From Euborellia annulipes (Eukaryota > Arthropoda > Insecta > Dermaptera > Anisolabididae), in the NCBI GenBank assembly GCA_023213315.1, contig JAKCPI010005660.1, positions 186,001-250,000 of the forward strand: a stretch of 64,000 nucleotides of DNA. The letters run 5' to 3'. Below, piece after piece: positions 36,001-51,000 of the stretch. The position numbers and the translations under genes were made by a program. Numbering within the stretch: position 1 is the stretch's first letter; every line of letters starts with the position of its first letter. Below the pieces are notes generated by a model. That model saw nothing but the letters and a program-made list of their open reading frames with translations, searched no databases and had not been told where the DNA came from.

Positions 36001-39000
36001 GTGCTTTCATATGGACAATTCCTGGATGTCCTTTATGAAATTGTTTTAAAATTCTTCCCTATAACAAATAGGGTATTACTACTCTTTCATTAAACAAAAT
36101 ACAACCATTAAGAATAGACAGAGATGTTTCTCGATTTTTAAATGCCAATAAATTTTTATCAGTTACCTTCTCTGGCCACCCATTATTAATACAATTATAA
36201 ACTTTTCTTAAACATTTATCCTTCCTTGTATAATCTTAAATCATTTCAGCGGTGACTGGGAGAGCTTGTATTCCCTCTGAAACAGTACAAAATATATCTT
36301 TTTCGATTTTTATAGAAGCTATTACAACATCTTCTTCTGTGGTTTCATGCTTTGCAATTAGTCTTGACAGGGCGTCGGCCTGGCCAAATTCTAAAGTTTT
36401 TCTATATTCAATAGTAAAATCATAATTTAGCATTATTGTAGCCCACCGTTGTAATCTACTTTGTGTATAAACGGGTATTCCTTTTTTCGAACCGAATATA
36501 GATAACAGCGGTTTATGATCCGTAAGTAACGTAAAATGTCTTCCATAAACATATTTGTGAAATTTCTTTAAAGCATATACTAACGCTAATCCCTCTTTCT
36601 CGATTTGGCTATATTTTCTCTCGGTCGGCGTTAATGAATAGGAAGCATGCGCTATGGCTTTTTCCGAACCATCCGGAAATCTATGTAAAATTACCGCGCC
36701 AACACCATTCTGCGAAGCATCAGCAGCAACAATAATGTCCAAATTCGGATCATAATGGGTTAATAATAAGTCGGATGTTAAAATCTCTTTTATTCTTAAA
36801 AACGCATTATTGCATTCGGGAGACCAATGCCATTTAATATTTTTCTTTAGTAACTCATCTAAAGGTTTTCGCATTTTCCCGAGTTCATTTGAAAATTTCC
36901 CGTAAAAGTTAATTAATCCTAGGAATGATCTAAGCGTTGAAACATCGCTAGGTGCAGGCCATTTCTAAAATCTTTTCAATTTTTGCGGGATCTGGTTTGT
37001 GTCCCTCTTTATTTACGATCATGCCCAAATATTTTACTTCCGTCTTAAAAAATTTACATTTTTCCCATTGAATTCTTAACCCATATTCTTCTATTCGCTT
37101 TAATACCGCTTCTAAATTATTTTTATGATCATTTTCGTCTCGTCCCATAACAAGGATGTCATCTAGATACGCTACCGCCCCTGGAACGTCAGCTAACATG
37201 GCATCCATCACTTGCTGAAAAATTCCCGGTGCGGATTTAATTCCAAATGGCAATCTATTATATTGATATAGCCCCTTATGGGTATTAATAGTGAGTAAAT
37301 TTCTAAATTTTTCTTCAATCTCTATTTGAAGATAAGCATCTGCTAAATCGATTATAGAAAAATATTTACCTCCATTAAGCGTATTGAATATATCTTCAGG
37401 TAATGGTAAAGGGTGTTGATGTAAAAGTAGTGCATCATTTAATCCCGTGGAGAAGTCCGAGCATATTCTTATTTTTCCATTTGCCTTCTTCACGACGACT
37501 ATCGGAGCTGCCCAAGACGAATAATTCACTGGGGAAATAACATTTAAATTTACTAATCGGTTCAATTCATTTTCCACCTCCAATCGTGCCGCATAGGCTA
37601 CTGGTCGAGCTTTACAAAATTTAGGACTTGCACCAGGGCGTAATTCAAATGTTGTCTTTGTTTTAGTACAATGCCCTAGTTCCTCTTTAAAAATATTTTT
37701 ATATTTTTCTTTCAAACTATTTATATATTTATCAAAATGTGAAATATCATCTTTATTTCTAATATTATTACATATTTTATTAAATGGCACATCCCATAGC
37801 TTAAACTTTTCAATCAGGTCGATCCCAAGTAAATCTAAATTTTTAGTTAAATATATTGTTTCTTCAAATAAACTTCCCTCAAATTTTATTTCTGGGTTTA
37901 TTTCACCTATTAATTCTATATTATCACCGGAAGCATTTTTCGCTAGGTGATCGGTGACTTTATATGTAGGACAACCTATCTCCTTCCAAGTATTCTTTGA
38001 AATTAATGTTATATCCGAAGCAAGGGCGGATCCAGAGGTGTTTCTCGGGGGTATTTTTGCTAAAATTCGTACTCGTAATTCGGCATCTGATGAAGACTGT
38101 AATCCACAAACAAATATTAAGCATTTGAATTGATCTAAAGTTAACTTTTTAAATTCAATTAGTTCACAGTGTGCATTTACCTTAGCTCCATAAGATACAA
38201 AATCATCTTTGGCACTTTTAGCTATTTTCATACACTCATACCTTAATTTAAATAGAGATGTAATTCTACCAAAATGTTTATTCAATTTTTTTATAGTATC
38301 CTCAAATGATTGTTCATTTGGCTTTAACGGCAACAGCAAATCCGAATATCTTTTGAATACTTTACTTGATAGTTTAGAATTTAATAATCTAACCTTCGTG
38401 GCATCGTCCAAATTTGCTGCATCCAATTTAAACATATCTTCATACCGTAACGTTCACTCCCAATTCATAAACTTGATTTAATAATTTTTGAATTTCTTCC
38501 AGAGTAAATGTTTTTTCTTCCATTTTATTTTATAAATAATTTCGGAAAATTACAATGTATTTAAATTGTTTTGTTTTCCACAATCCTCGTCGCCAGTTGT
38601 TATATCGCTATTTGGGTATTAGGAAATAATTCAGAGAGGATTTTAGATAAATATTTTAATCGTGAGCAAAACAACAATCGGAAAAAAGAACAATGTACAT
38701 ATATAAGTCTGAGCCATCTAGATAATAACATGCTTAATAACTATACAACAAAACGTCAAACAAAATGTAAGTAAATTTATTTATTTTAAATTTAAAAAAA
38801 AAATACTGTAGATTAACTTACAATTTGTTTGTGTTTTTTTGTACCATTTCATTCAATAGTTTGTCTAGAAAAATATATTATGAAAATTTTTCTCTTTTTT
38901 TATTCCCCAATGAGGGCCTAAAAATACTTCACTTATTAAAATTTGTTAATATTTTTTTGTTGACAGAATTTGATAAAAAGCTGATTATTTATTTATTTAT

Positions 39001-42000
39001 TTTTATTTTGGTTAGCAAATATGTTTTTTGTTGTCCTGCAGTGCCGCCTAGTGGCTAATTTGTAACAAAAATGCGAGGTTGCCAGATGTTGTTTTTTCTT
39101 AAAGATTCATTGGTGCAACGTTTTAAATCTCAAGCTGAGACTTGCGTTCAAGACGAACTTGAGCAAGCCAAGATCTGACAAATGAATCTGCAACTGGGCA
39201 TTAGAGCTAGAATTTTGGTTATTTATTAATACTTCTTTTTGGACCAATAGCAGGTGTAAATTTAATTATTTTTTTTTTATTGTTAACAGTTGCAAATCTC
39301 TTTCGGCCTTATGGAACAGCCATCAGAACTTATAACATCCAACCTTCTTTTTTAAATTTTAAAACATTCTCTGAATATACATTTTATATACATGCAAATC
39401 ACACAACGATTCCGTAATTCACTCGACCATTGGATGGTAAATTAGATTAAAATTGCATGAAAGCCAACGGCGGCCATTTTATGAACTTAGACTAAATACA
39501 TTTTCACTTTCTTGTATGTGGGACAGTATTCATGTCATGAATAGGTACTGTCTACATTGGGATCTATAAATTAAGGGATTTTTTTTTTGAAATCGGATCA
39601 TCATCACACTTGGTAAGGCCTTTCTGTAAAATACCATTTCCACCTTTAATACAAATTGTTGATCATGGATTGGTGGATAATGGACACAGAACGATGGAAT
39701 CAGGTCAAGTTCTCGGATGAATCCCGGTACAGCCTCGAGGTGTTCGCTGATCGTATCTGAAGAAAGCATGGGACATGATCTAATCCTCTAACATGATTTG
39801 GAATGGTTCCATTCTGAAAATCCCTTAATTTCTGTACACCAGTATATGTTAATGTATATTCTTGAGAAAATACTATTTTTCAAGCTTAGTAAGAAGAGGC
39901 CGAAAAATACCTGCAACTATCAACTATTAATGAAAAAAATCTTTGAATTAAACAATTAACTCCCTAAAACTTTTATTGGTTCTTAAATAAGAAATTAATA
40001 GAATACAGATAATCTAAGAAAGTATCCACATTTTAAATAAAACTTTACTATTTGACGGAGATATTTTCCTTTTTTGATGGCATTATTTGAAAAATAACAA
40101 ATTTATATATATATATGGGTGATTCTACGCTATTTGAATTTTATTGGTCAGTGGAAAAAATATATGTTAAAATAATTATATTATTGATACTGTATTCTTA
40201 AATAATAAAGAATATCGTGTTTTATTGGGGCCATTTAGTCAATTCACGATAACTGTTTCATTTTAGGAATTAATAGTTGAAAATAGTCATAAATGTCAGT
40301 ATTCTGGGTGTCCCATTTCTAGTTTTTTACTAGTTTTGTTCGACGCTCATTTATTTATTAACTTGACATAATATTTTTTACCATAATTATAAACATAAGT
40401 AAACCCCAAAACATAATTAATGAAAATACATTTTAAAAGTATTTGTTATTATAAAAAATACTTGTTTTCACGTGACCTAAAAATGATGTCATCTATTCTG
40501 GAAAAATTAAAAGATAAAAATTTATCATAAAAACTGCCAAAGGATAACAATGGCCATGAATAACAGGCATAGTACAGTCTGAAGTAAGAAGCAAGCTAAC
40601 GGCGTTGAGCATAATTCAAATAATATAGCTTTAGTTATTGTTGGATTGTCATAAAGTGTGTTTGGGCCAGTCGATGCAATATTTCTTCTGGTAAATAAAT
40701 CTCTTTATATTTTATCGTTACCTAACTCTACATTTGTACAATGCAATGTTTATTGTATGTAAATGTCATGAATTACGTCGAAACTTTGGCAAGAAGGACG
40801 CGTATTGTTTTTTTTAACGTAATGTGTGGTTTTGTCATTAGTTTGGCTGTCATTATTCTGGCAAATTCAAGGGTTCGCATCCCGTCTAATGGACAAAAAT
40901 TTATTTCAATTGGATTTAGCTACCAATCCAATTGAAATAAATAGATACGGGGTCTAAATGGCCTTCGATGCCAAAAAATGGAATAAAAAAACTCTGTCAG
41001 TGAAAATACCCGCCCACGGGTAGGGACGAAATTTTGTTTCCTTAATATCTTATAGCTATAATATGTATGTTTTTTTAATATTAATTCAGCTTTCATTATA
41101 AATAGCTAATTGTCTGTCACTTTCCTAGCTTAATTTTCACAATTCTGCCAATAGTGTCATTCTATATTTCTTCTGGTGCTAATAAAACTCAAAAAAATTA
41201 AAATATCTTCTGGCCTTTATCATTACAGATACAAAAATAATGTCAACTAAGGAAATCATGAATATTAAATTGAACAGAGTATATTTGGTTTCTGGACACA
41301 AAAATCCAAATAGCGTAGAATCACCCATATATATATATATATATATATATAATTTCTCATTTAAATTGTATCTATCTTTATTTTTCAGCACTGGATGAAT
41401 CCTTTTGAGGAGATCGATAATCTCTTTGTAAACAGCTATGGCCCTACGCAGCGACGTCCCCCAAGGACCAGAGAAAGGACTGATATTCGCCGAGGATCTC
41501 GTGGAAGGTACGCTGGTGTGGTCCCAAGTACATCTCGTACTGCCCCAAGAAGGTGAGGAAAGAATGAAGCACTGCTTGAAAATTTTAAGATCATTTCTAT
41601 TATAATATATATATATATTAAGTTACCGTTAAAGTGGTTGATTTAAAGATTTCATACAAAACCTAGTTATTTAAAGTGTCAGAACACTTAAAAAAAATAT
41701 TCCCTAATTATTTCAGTTAAATTTATAAAATATTACTTGTTTGTAGGCAGTAACGATTTTTTTTTAGTTAAATGACACTTTAATTAGCTACACATATTCT
41801 AAGCCACTCTACTCTCCTTTTTTTAAAAAAATTTCATTGAGTACATTTTATTTAACTTTCAATAAGTTAGAATTTTGTACTCGAACTCATTTAAAACGAG
41901 ACTGTGCCAAAACTTTTTAAGGTTCAAAACAAAATATCTCTAAATAAAAAGGTTTAAAGTATAAAATAGAAATAAATTAAAAACAAAACCCTTTTATTTA

Positions 42001-45000
42001 AAATAAAAAAATAGACAATATAACTTTTTGTATAAAATTGAATATTTATGATAAAAAAAATAAGTCTTTAACACTCATTGAGGTCGATTATCTAAAAACA
42101 GACGTTAAAATTTAAAATAAACAAATGGGTGTTAAAAAGTAATGTAAAAACAATCAGAGTTAAAAAATGCTATTCAAAATCACTTCCTTGCCTCAAATAG
42201 CAATTCTGTAAACAAAAAACTTTAAAGCCAAAGCGTTAACATTTAGTAAATAGTGTTAAAAATTAATGCCATGTCTAGGGGGTGCCTTTAATATTTTAAC
42301 ATCGTGTTTAAAATAAAAATAGCGTCCTTAAACTAAAAAGTAAGTTTATGATTTTGATAGCTTTGAAATAAAAGCAACATGTTAACGTCGCTGTTAAAAT
42401 TTTGTTTAGAGAATTAACGCTGATTGTTTTTACATTACTTTTTAACACCCATTTGTTTATTTTAAATTTGAAAGTCTGTTTTTAGAGAATAGACCTGATT
42501 AAATTTTATACAAAAAGTTATTTTCCTTTGGAAACTTAAATGGCTGTTAGATTAAAAAAAAAAATGGAGAAAAAATCTGGCTGTTTTCAGTTCAACAAAA
42601 AGAAAAGAGTAGCATTTTTACTCTCAAACGAATTCATACATTACGCCCTACAGGGGGATTACGCCTTAATAAAAGGAATTCGAGAATAACCCTCTATATA
42701 AAATACCATCTATTGCAATAGTATTGAGAATAATGCCCGGTAGTTAGGCAGCCCAAAAGGCACGCACTCACTAAACTTGTTTTCTGATTAAAACATTGAG
42801 ATGATTCATATTTTGATATATCTTGAAATTTATATTAAAAAGATAAATTTTTATGTTTATTCTTTTTTTTTAAAAGGGTCCTTCGGCCTAATGTCTGCTT
42901 TGAAAAAGGTATTTCTCACACAGACAAGCTGATCTTAGGGCTGCCTAACTACCGGGCTTTAGTCTCAATACTATTGCAATAGATGGCACATTCAAATTTG
43001 ATAAACTATTTTATTGGTTCAATAAATAACACAATTATAACCAAAATGCCGCCCCAAATTTTGGCACCCCAGACGGGTTCCTCTTCAATCTAGAGCGGAC
43101 CCTAATGTATGTTCAAATTTTTAAAACAGTCTAAATAAATAAAAAATTATCTACTTAGGGGTCGTCCACATATTACTTAACCCGTTAGGGGGGGGAGGGG
43201 TCTGTACAAAACGTTACTAATTGTGACATGGGGGACCCGGGGGTTTCTCTAAGTGTGACATAACAATTCAAAGTTGAATTTATAAAATTTAAAAAAAAAA
43301 AATAAAAATAAAAAGGTCAAATGATTTTCACAACAGGGAAAAATGGAGTGATTATTTGAGTCACAAGGGAAAATTTACTAAAAAAAACAAAGGTAAAATG
43401 ATATGAATTTTGTATAAGAAATTTTATTCGGGTAGGAGGGGGTAGTTATATGTTGTGACATAATATTTGTAGGGGGGTTTGTTTGTATGTGACATGGGGG
43501 GGGGGGGGGAATGGTCAAAAAAAGGCATAACGTAATATGTGGTCGACCCCTTAGATAATTCGAACTATTAAAATTTAATTTAGTTATACTGTAAACAACT
43601 TTTTTTTTCTCCATTTTGTCAAAATAGTTATATTTCTTTTTATAATTAAATTTAAGTAAAAGCCTTTTTTTTATTCATCAGAACTATAAGCTCAATGCAG
43701 TCCAAATCTTTTGAGAATATAAATCATAGTTAATTGAAGTAATTACATATATGTATTTATTCTCGCTTGTTATTACAAAATCTAATTGTTTTCGGGCGCT
43801 CTGCATCAAGTCTTCATCAGTGAATTCTGAAACTAGGAAGTGGCTCAACAGGAATTGCTTCTGGTTTGGGTCAGGGAAGAGGGTATGATTTTTTTAAGAC
43901 ACCCTTCTGCTCGGCATTAAGCACTATCCTTAGGGTATTATCATTAATAATATTAATAAAACAAATGTAAACTTTTTTTAAATGAAAACACCATAAAATC
44001 ATGACCCGGGGACTATTTTTCTTTCATTTATGCCCCACTGGTTGAGCCACAGGATTTATGTAATTCAAAAATAACAATATTTATAATAAATAAAAAAAAA
44101 AACAATGATATATTAATATTAATCAAAAAATATTTACCTTTAAAGTGGGAGTGTTGCATTATCACATTAACAAAGCATTATTTATTAGTATATCAACGAG
44201 GGAAGAAGACACCAACTATAAAATAAAATTTGTTGTAAAATTTTATCTAATTAAAAAACTCTCCCCTAAAACGGTAAATAATTTTAGGCTAATAGGATGG
44301 ATTTTATGAGGCAGTAATCCTCATTTTTAGGCCACCTCAAATTGGGCCCTTTGTGTCTGTGGCATGAGATTTTCTCCCACTTTCCTACCCTAAATGTTTG
44401 AATTAATTATTTGCTGTAAACTGGATTTGAACCGGAGCCGTGTTGAGTCTTCGAACTCCGTAAGCTTAGTCACTTGCCTCCTCTTTTAGACTTATAAAAT
44501 ATCGTTTTTTTTTTTTTATTTATGATAAATATTATTAATTTTGCGTTAGCATCCAGAAGTCACTAATGAATGCCTTCTGCAGAACGACCGAAACCTAAGA
44601 ATTTTTGTAATAACAAGAGAGAGAATAAATATATATGTAATTACTTTAATTAATATATATATACTCAAACTTGACTTTTCTATCACCGTTTCAATACTTG
44701 AAGTTTTTTTATTACACACAGAGCACTGCGACCAAATAGCGAACATTTCGACTTCTCTGGGACTTTCTGCAAGGTTCCAAGATTGCAGTCCCAGATGTCC
44801 GTTATTTGATCGCAGTACTCTGCGGGAATTTTATTTTTATTATATAGATATCAATTTAAATTTTCTTCTCCCAAGTGGCGCTTAGAATCTACAAATTTTT
44901 ATAAATTCATATTTTTAAAATTTAAAAATAAAAAGATATATATAAAAAGCAAATCCCAACCTCCTCATTTTTAATTTATTAAAGAAAAAAAAATATTTTT

Positions 45001-48000
45001 AACCTTTTATCTATAGTTGAAATATGATTAGATCCCCATGATATAAAAAATTTTACATAACATGAGGATCAAACCTAATTTCAATAATAAAGGGCTAAAT
45101 TTAATATAAACTTGACTTAAATTTAAACTAATATAATAATATAAGATTACATTTCATTATATTAATAAATGTAGAAGTTTGTTTATATATTAAGTTTCCT
45201 GGATGTGTTCTTATTATACATTAAATTTATTCAAATTATTTTGAAACTCTTTTAGTTAATTGTTCTCATTGACTTACCAACCATCCAGGTTTTTCATAAA
45301 TTAATCAGTCATCTTGAGAAGCCACGCCACATCATTCGATTTCGAACAAAGAAATAAAAAAATGTTGTCACTCACACACAACGACTAATAGAGAGATAAA
45401 GGAAGAAATTTCACTGTAACGGCTGCGAAAGAATTTTTTTATTTATTTTTGTTAGGACTCTTTCTCACGGGATTGCATCCAATTGGAATCAAAGCTGGCC
45501 TGCGCATGATCACTATATCTGTTTTGAGTTCCCATTCTTGCGCATGTGCAAAAAAAGGTTTTCCAGCCAGAAAGAAACGACGAAATTAGTACCAGATCAG
45601 TGCTGACTTAGTGAGAGAATAGATTATATAAAAATTTGTAAATTTCGATTTAAAAAACTAATATTGGAGAAGAGGTATGTAAGGCCTATGTTAGAAAAGG
45701 CGAATTTATATTTTTACTTTCCCTTAGCCTATATATTTTGACTAACATTTTTGGCCCTTCCTTCTTCAAATGTTTATTCTCTCGATCGCATATTTCATTC
45801 TCAGTTGCTTTGAATGGGAGAGTCACTCTTTCAAGCAAGGTATCTCGTTGTCCTCACGAAGATCTTCGGGACTCCGTTCGTCCCGTTTTCAAATTTTGCC
45901 AAATCCTGTTGATTTTTTTGATATTCGATCGTGATTCCCTCAAATTTTATAAGTTTCTTAAAACAAAGAATTACTTATAAAAAAAAAAAATTATTTAGGT
46001 TTTTGATTTTGTTGAAATGGATCATATTTTGTTCTGTTTTTCATAATTTCAAAATTTTTCTTTTTTTTTTTTATTCGTATTAGTTATTGTTAAGACAGAA
46101 AAAGTTTGTTTTTGGAACTGAACAATGAGGAGTATTTTTGATATATTAACAAAAATTTTCCGTTTTCGATTAAAATCAGAGGCATATATAGAAATTTTTT
46201 TTTTTTTTTGGGGGGGGGGAGCCGAACTCATTTCTTTTTTTCAATCTAAATTTTTCCGTTTTCACCTGCTTATATATTAATATATTTCATTTATTTATGC
46301 GACGCACTTTTTCAAACAAAAATATAGATATTGGCCATATACCGTATATATATAGAATTGAAAAATTTCGGGGGGACCCCCCCCCCCCCTTTTTATACGC
46401 CCCTACTTAAAATGTTTACCTTATTCCACAGTGCAGTATGAAAATGGGCAAGAAAATTCTGTACTATATCTCTAAAAGAATTCTTTGTTGTAATTTAACT
46501 TGAAAAATTTCCACCTGTTTTATTTTCAAGATATGAAAAACTCTTGAACCTGGATAAATCCTCATAATGGGTTATTTTAAATAAAAAAAAAAATTGACCA
46601 CATTATTTATTACTGACTCCATAATTTAATATTTATAAAAAGAAAGATTTTGTTTTTCTTATTGATAATTTCAAATCTCAGACCGAAGCGCGATTAATTA
46701 CACCATAACCAGTTATGGAAAAATCGTTTATCACACACACATACATAAATTAATTTTTAATAATTAAACTTAGTAATTATTATGATTTATTTTAAAATAA
46801 ACTAATATAAGCGGATATGAGAGGCAGTGGATTTCGGAGTTTTTAAATTATTCTAACGATTTCAAAATCCCTTTTATATTCTAATACATTTTGAATCCGC
46901 CTCTTCATGAAACAACTAGGTATTTCATGAAATAATATATTCCACACTTTTACGGTAACGAATATAAAATCGGATTCATATAATTTTTAAAATAATAAGT
47001 CAGGTCATTATTTTAGAGGAGAATCCGCTACTATAATAGAAATAAATGTTTTTTCAGTGTTTAAAAAATAATTTCAAAAAAAAATATTTGAAATTAATTT
47101 TCAAACACTTTTTTTTTTTTTTAATTTAACAGTGCTAAATTCTGCCTCGTTAGGATTTATATTTTTGTATGTGTTTTTTTTCGATTAAGACAGCACAATT
47201 TCAACTGTTTTTGTCCTCAGAAGCCGTGGGAGGCGAACCGTGCAAAACGAATATTTTCAAGAGAATATCGTGAATCCGACTGAGTATGGACCATTGACTG
47301 ACGCCCTTGGAACCAATGCTCCAGTGTATGTGTGTCCTACTCTTCAGGGCTAGCAATTTTCCTTTGCACTATTTTTCTCTTTCATAACCAAGATTCGTCT
47401 CATCCTCTTAACGCATTCATCTTTGCTCATGTCTTCGGGTTCTTCGTTTTTTTACCACCAGGTTAAAATCTTGGTTGTAAAAGTTACAACTAACAAAATA
47501 TATAACATGTTCTAAGATGTTTAGTTAAGAGAGGTTTCAATTTTTTTTTCAAAATTTTAACCCAGATACACTGGTTTGAAAATGTTTCTTTCCTCCACCC
47601 TCCTATTTTTATTATTTCATCATTTCTCATCATCTTTTTTGCTTTTTTGATATCTTTTCACAGCTTAATTAACTGCTGTGAAGATTTTTGAAAAAAATAT
47701 ATATATATGTATATATATAAACTTAGGCATTTTCTTCAAAAATTTTTAATAATTCATTTCTTTACAGATTCCTTGTAGGAAACCCCGGAGATTATGCTTG
47801 GGGACGAGAAGGCTTAGATGCAATTATCACTCAATTATTGAACCAAATGGACGGTACCGGGCCTCCACCTTTAGATAAGGACAAAATTAAAGAGATCCCT
47901 GTCGTTGCAATCACGGAAGAACAAACCAGTGAGTGAAAGAATATTTATCTATTGTTATATCAAAAACAAGATGTGATGTCGAGGAAAGCAGCAAGGATAA

Positions 48001-51000
48001 AGATTAAACAAACTCCTTTAAATAAAACCAAATTTATTGAGCCATCTTCAGTTGTCTAAGAGCCTAATTTATTTAACAACTCTATTTCCAAAAAAGACTT
48101 TGACAACTAATAAATTTGGTTTTGTTTAATGAATAGAGACTTCCTTCCTGGCTGCTTTCTTCTATATCAGATCTCGTCAATTCTTCGCATCCACATTCTT
48201 CATCAATATAAAAAATGAATTGTCTTTTTTCACTGAGTCAGAGTTTGTCTTAAAAAAAAAAAACTCGGCAAGAATTTTTAATTGTTTGTTTAGTTTAAAT
48301 TCTTATCAATTAATGATTCAGCGAAATATTAGCAAAATAATTTTTAAATATTATTTACTGAATCTGGAGTTTTTAAAAAGATAGATATTCATTAATTTAT
48401 CAATAATTAAATTCAGTGGCGTAGCTTCACTTGCAAATTCTTCATCGTGTCAGGAAATTTTTCTTACATGCGAGTGGGTGCAATAAGTTTTTCTAAATAG
48501 ATCAGTGGTTCCCAACCTTTTGTGGCCTATCTCCCCTTTCTGGAGGTTGACTAAGACCTCCCTTTTCTTTTTCATTGTATTCCTAATTTTAATTTCAAGT
48601 AAAGTGTAAATAATAAAATAGTTTTATTTATGTACAAAACATGATTTAAAATTTTTAGTAAAAAAGTACTTCATTTCAAAGTTAAAAATAAAACAAGTTT
48701 TTAAGATACCGTTTTATTTTCAAAGTGAATAAATAAAACAGATTCAGAAATAGTGAGCGAAACGTTGAGATTTTTAGTTTGGAGGGAAAGTGGTGTAGGT
48801 TTTCCGTGAAACATTTTTAGTTGAGATTTTTGTTAGTAAATTATATTATTAATTACTAACTAAAATAAACAACAATTAATGGCAAACATTTATTTTAATA
48901 AATACTCCTGACCCTAGGAGTAGTAGGCAAGAATTTTATTATTTATCTCTACCCAAAATCTTTTCAAATCTAATAATAATAATTTTAATTAAATAACAAA
49001 AATGGACCTTGTTTCCGTTAATCTTTATTTAATGAATACAAAAGTGACGTTTAGATTCTGACTCTTGTTCCTAGATTGGAATTATCTTTTATGACAATTT
49101 TTTGTCCTCTTCTATCCTGACCATCCTCTAAATAGAAAATTTTTCTCTTTGATTTTTGTTCTTTTAAATTTTAGTAAACTCTATTAATTTTTCCACCATG
49201 AATACTCATCCCCCCTTCACTTATTTATTGCCCCCCTGATAACTCAAATCACCCACTTAGAGGCGATCGCCCCCAGGTTGAGAACCACTGTTCTAGATAA
49301 ATAGGCCTAAATGTCTCTTGTTCCTAGAACACATCAGGTAGGCTGATCAACCATCTGCATAAATTACACAGGGGAACAAAAATTTTTTTTTTTCTGCTTA
49401 TGAAGTCAATTTAGATATCTATGATGACGAAGTACTCAGCCTATTAATTATTTTGTTTCAATTGACTCTGGTTCTCATGATAAACCGGAACAAAAACACC
49501 AAAGGAAATCCATTCAAAGCATTTTTCTTAACTCTTATTGATATGTTTTTGTTTTTTATAATTAATTTTATTATTCTTTGTATCATTTATAGCACTTTGT
49601 TTGAAATCATTTGATAATTTTAAATTAAAATTTAAAAAAAAATAATATAATGTAATTTCCAGTATAAATTGGATTGCCTTTATCTCAAAAAGTAGAGCCA
49701 ATTGAACAAAAATATTATTATTTTCGTGTTCCGCAGACCAAAATTACTTTAAATTGTTTAATAAGTCCCATGCAGCAGAATCAGTGTTGCCCTGTGTTAT
49801 TAATTAATTTAGGGCATAGGCGTAATAAATACCTTCTAAGATTATTTAATATGAATTGACTACACATGAAAATAGATTTAAAATTCAATCAAATCTTCAA
49901 ATCTGGTAATCGAATCGGTTAAATCATAGATAAGCTTTTTAAAAAATAGTTATTTACTTGAAAAAATGATGTTTTTCTGGTTGCTAGTTGATTTAATACC
50001 CTAAACTAGCTTGCTCATCAAAAAATAAATTTCGGTGTCTCTTCTTCAGTTTTGTTTTATAGTATATGAATGATTTAAACACAGAGTTTTTACTCTGTGC
50101 AAAAATAAAAAGGTATCTAATTTATAGAGGTAAAACATTTATTTTTCAACATAGTCTTCCTTTAGGGGTATACACTTCCCCCTACAGTTTGTTAGTAGGA
50201 TTTTCCAACCCTTCAAAATAGCCATTTGTGTCCACAAATACCTCTTTAATAGGAGAATTAAATTTAAGTATGATACACAAGGTTTTTTGTTTCAGTGTTA
50301 ATGTTAAATAAATACCTTGTGTATCATACTTGAATTTAATTCTCCTATTAAAGCATAATGTTTCAACTAGAGCCAACGGTTACCAGTTTAAAATTAATAA
50401 ATACCTCTTTGTTTGAAGAAAATCTTTTTTCAGTCAGCCATTTTTCCAACTCCAAATATCCCCTACTCTCCGGATTTAGCTCCCTCGGAGTATTTTCTGT
50501 TTCTTAATTTGAGACAATCTCTAGTTGAAAAGAAATTGAGGGAACTAATGCTTTTGAGGAGTTGTATCAACAAAGAAGGGTATCATTGAACTAAGTGTTT
50601 AAGCCTAAGAGGGGCTTTGTTGAAAAATAAAAATATTTTAGCTTGAAGAACGGAGTTTTCAAAACCACCCTCATATAATAATTTTTGAAGCATATGTTAG
50701 TGTAGTTTTTGCAAATTTATTTCACCTTGTTCAGAGAACTCAAATTGGTATAAATTTAACTTTCTTTCTTTTTTTTTAATAGATAAGAACCTGCAATGTT
50801 CAGTTTGTTGGGAAACCTTCAGATTTTCTGAAGCGGTCCGTAAATTACCTTGCGAGCATGTTTATCACGAAAATTGCATTGTCCCCTGGTTGGAATTGGT
50901 AAAATCTTTGAAATTTAAATCATATACTTTGTTGCCTAAATGAATATAACAAATGATACTTCCTTTTTTTTTAGCATGGTACTTGTCCAATTTGCCGAAA

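Larger units (their letters stand above)
35471..39067 (-). mobile_element. Ty3/Gypsy LTR retrotransposon, decayed, 3'-truncated
   Basis: Minus-strand element in RNF intron 2: a 5' LTR (38598-39067), primer-binding site (38581-38595), gag-like, partial protease, reverse transcriptase, RNase H and integrase, then abrupt loss of the end. No second LTR exists below 35471. Domain order PR-RT-RH-IN is that of Ty3/Gypsy. At least one frameshift (near 36957) and two in-frame stops (near 36236 and 36062) interrupt pol. It is an old, immobile copy. Confidence 0.9.

Noticed and set aside
38209..38481. Plus-strand open frames over the Gypsy element
   Set aside because: These are antisense shadows of gag and reverse transcriptase.
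43795..43835. Minus-strand CTGATGA followed by GAAA
   Set aside because: The intervening 19 bases do not form a clean hairpin and there is no self-complementary helix III. Too weak.
44417..44471. Possible tRNA gene on the minus strand
   Set aside because: The B-box is perfect but T and acceptor stems do not pair. Treated as SINE-like.
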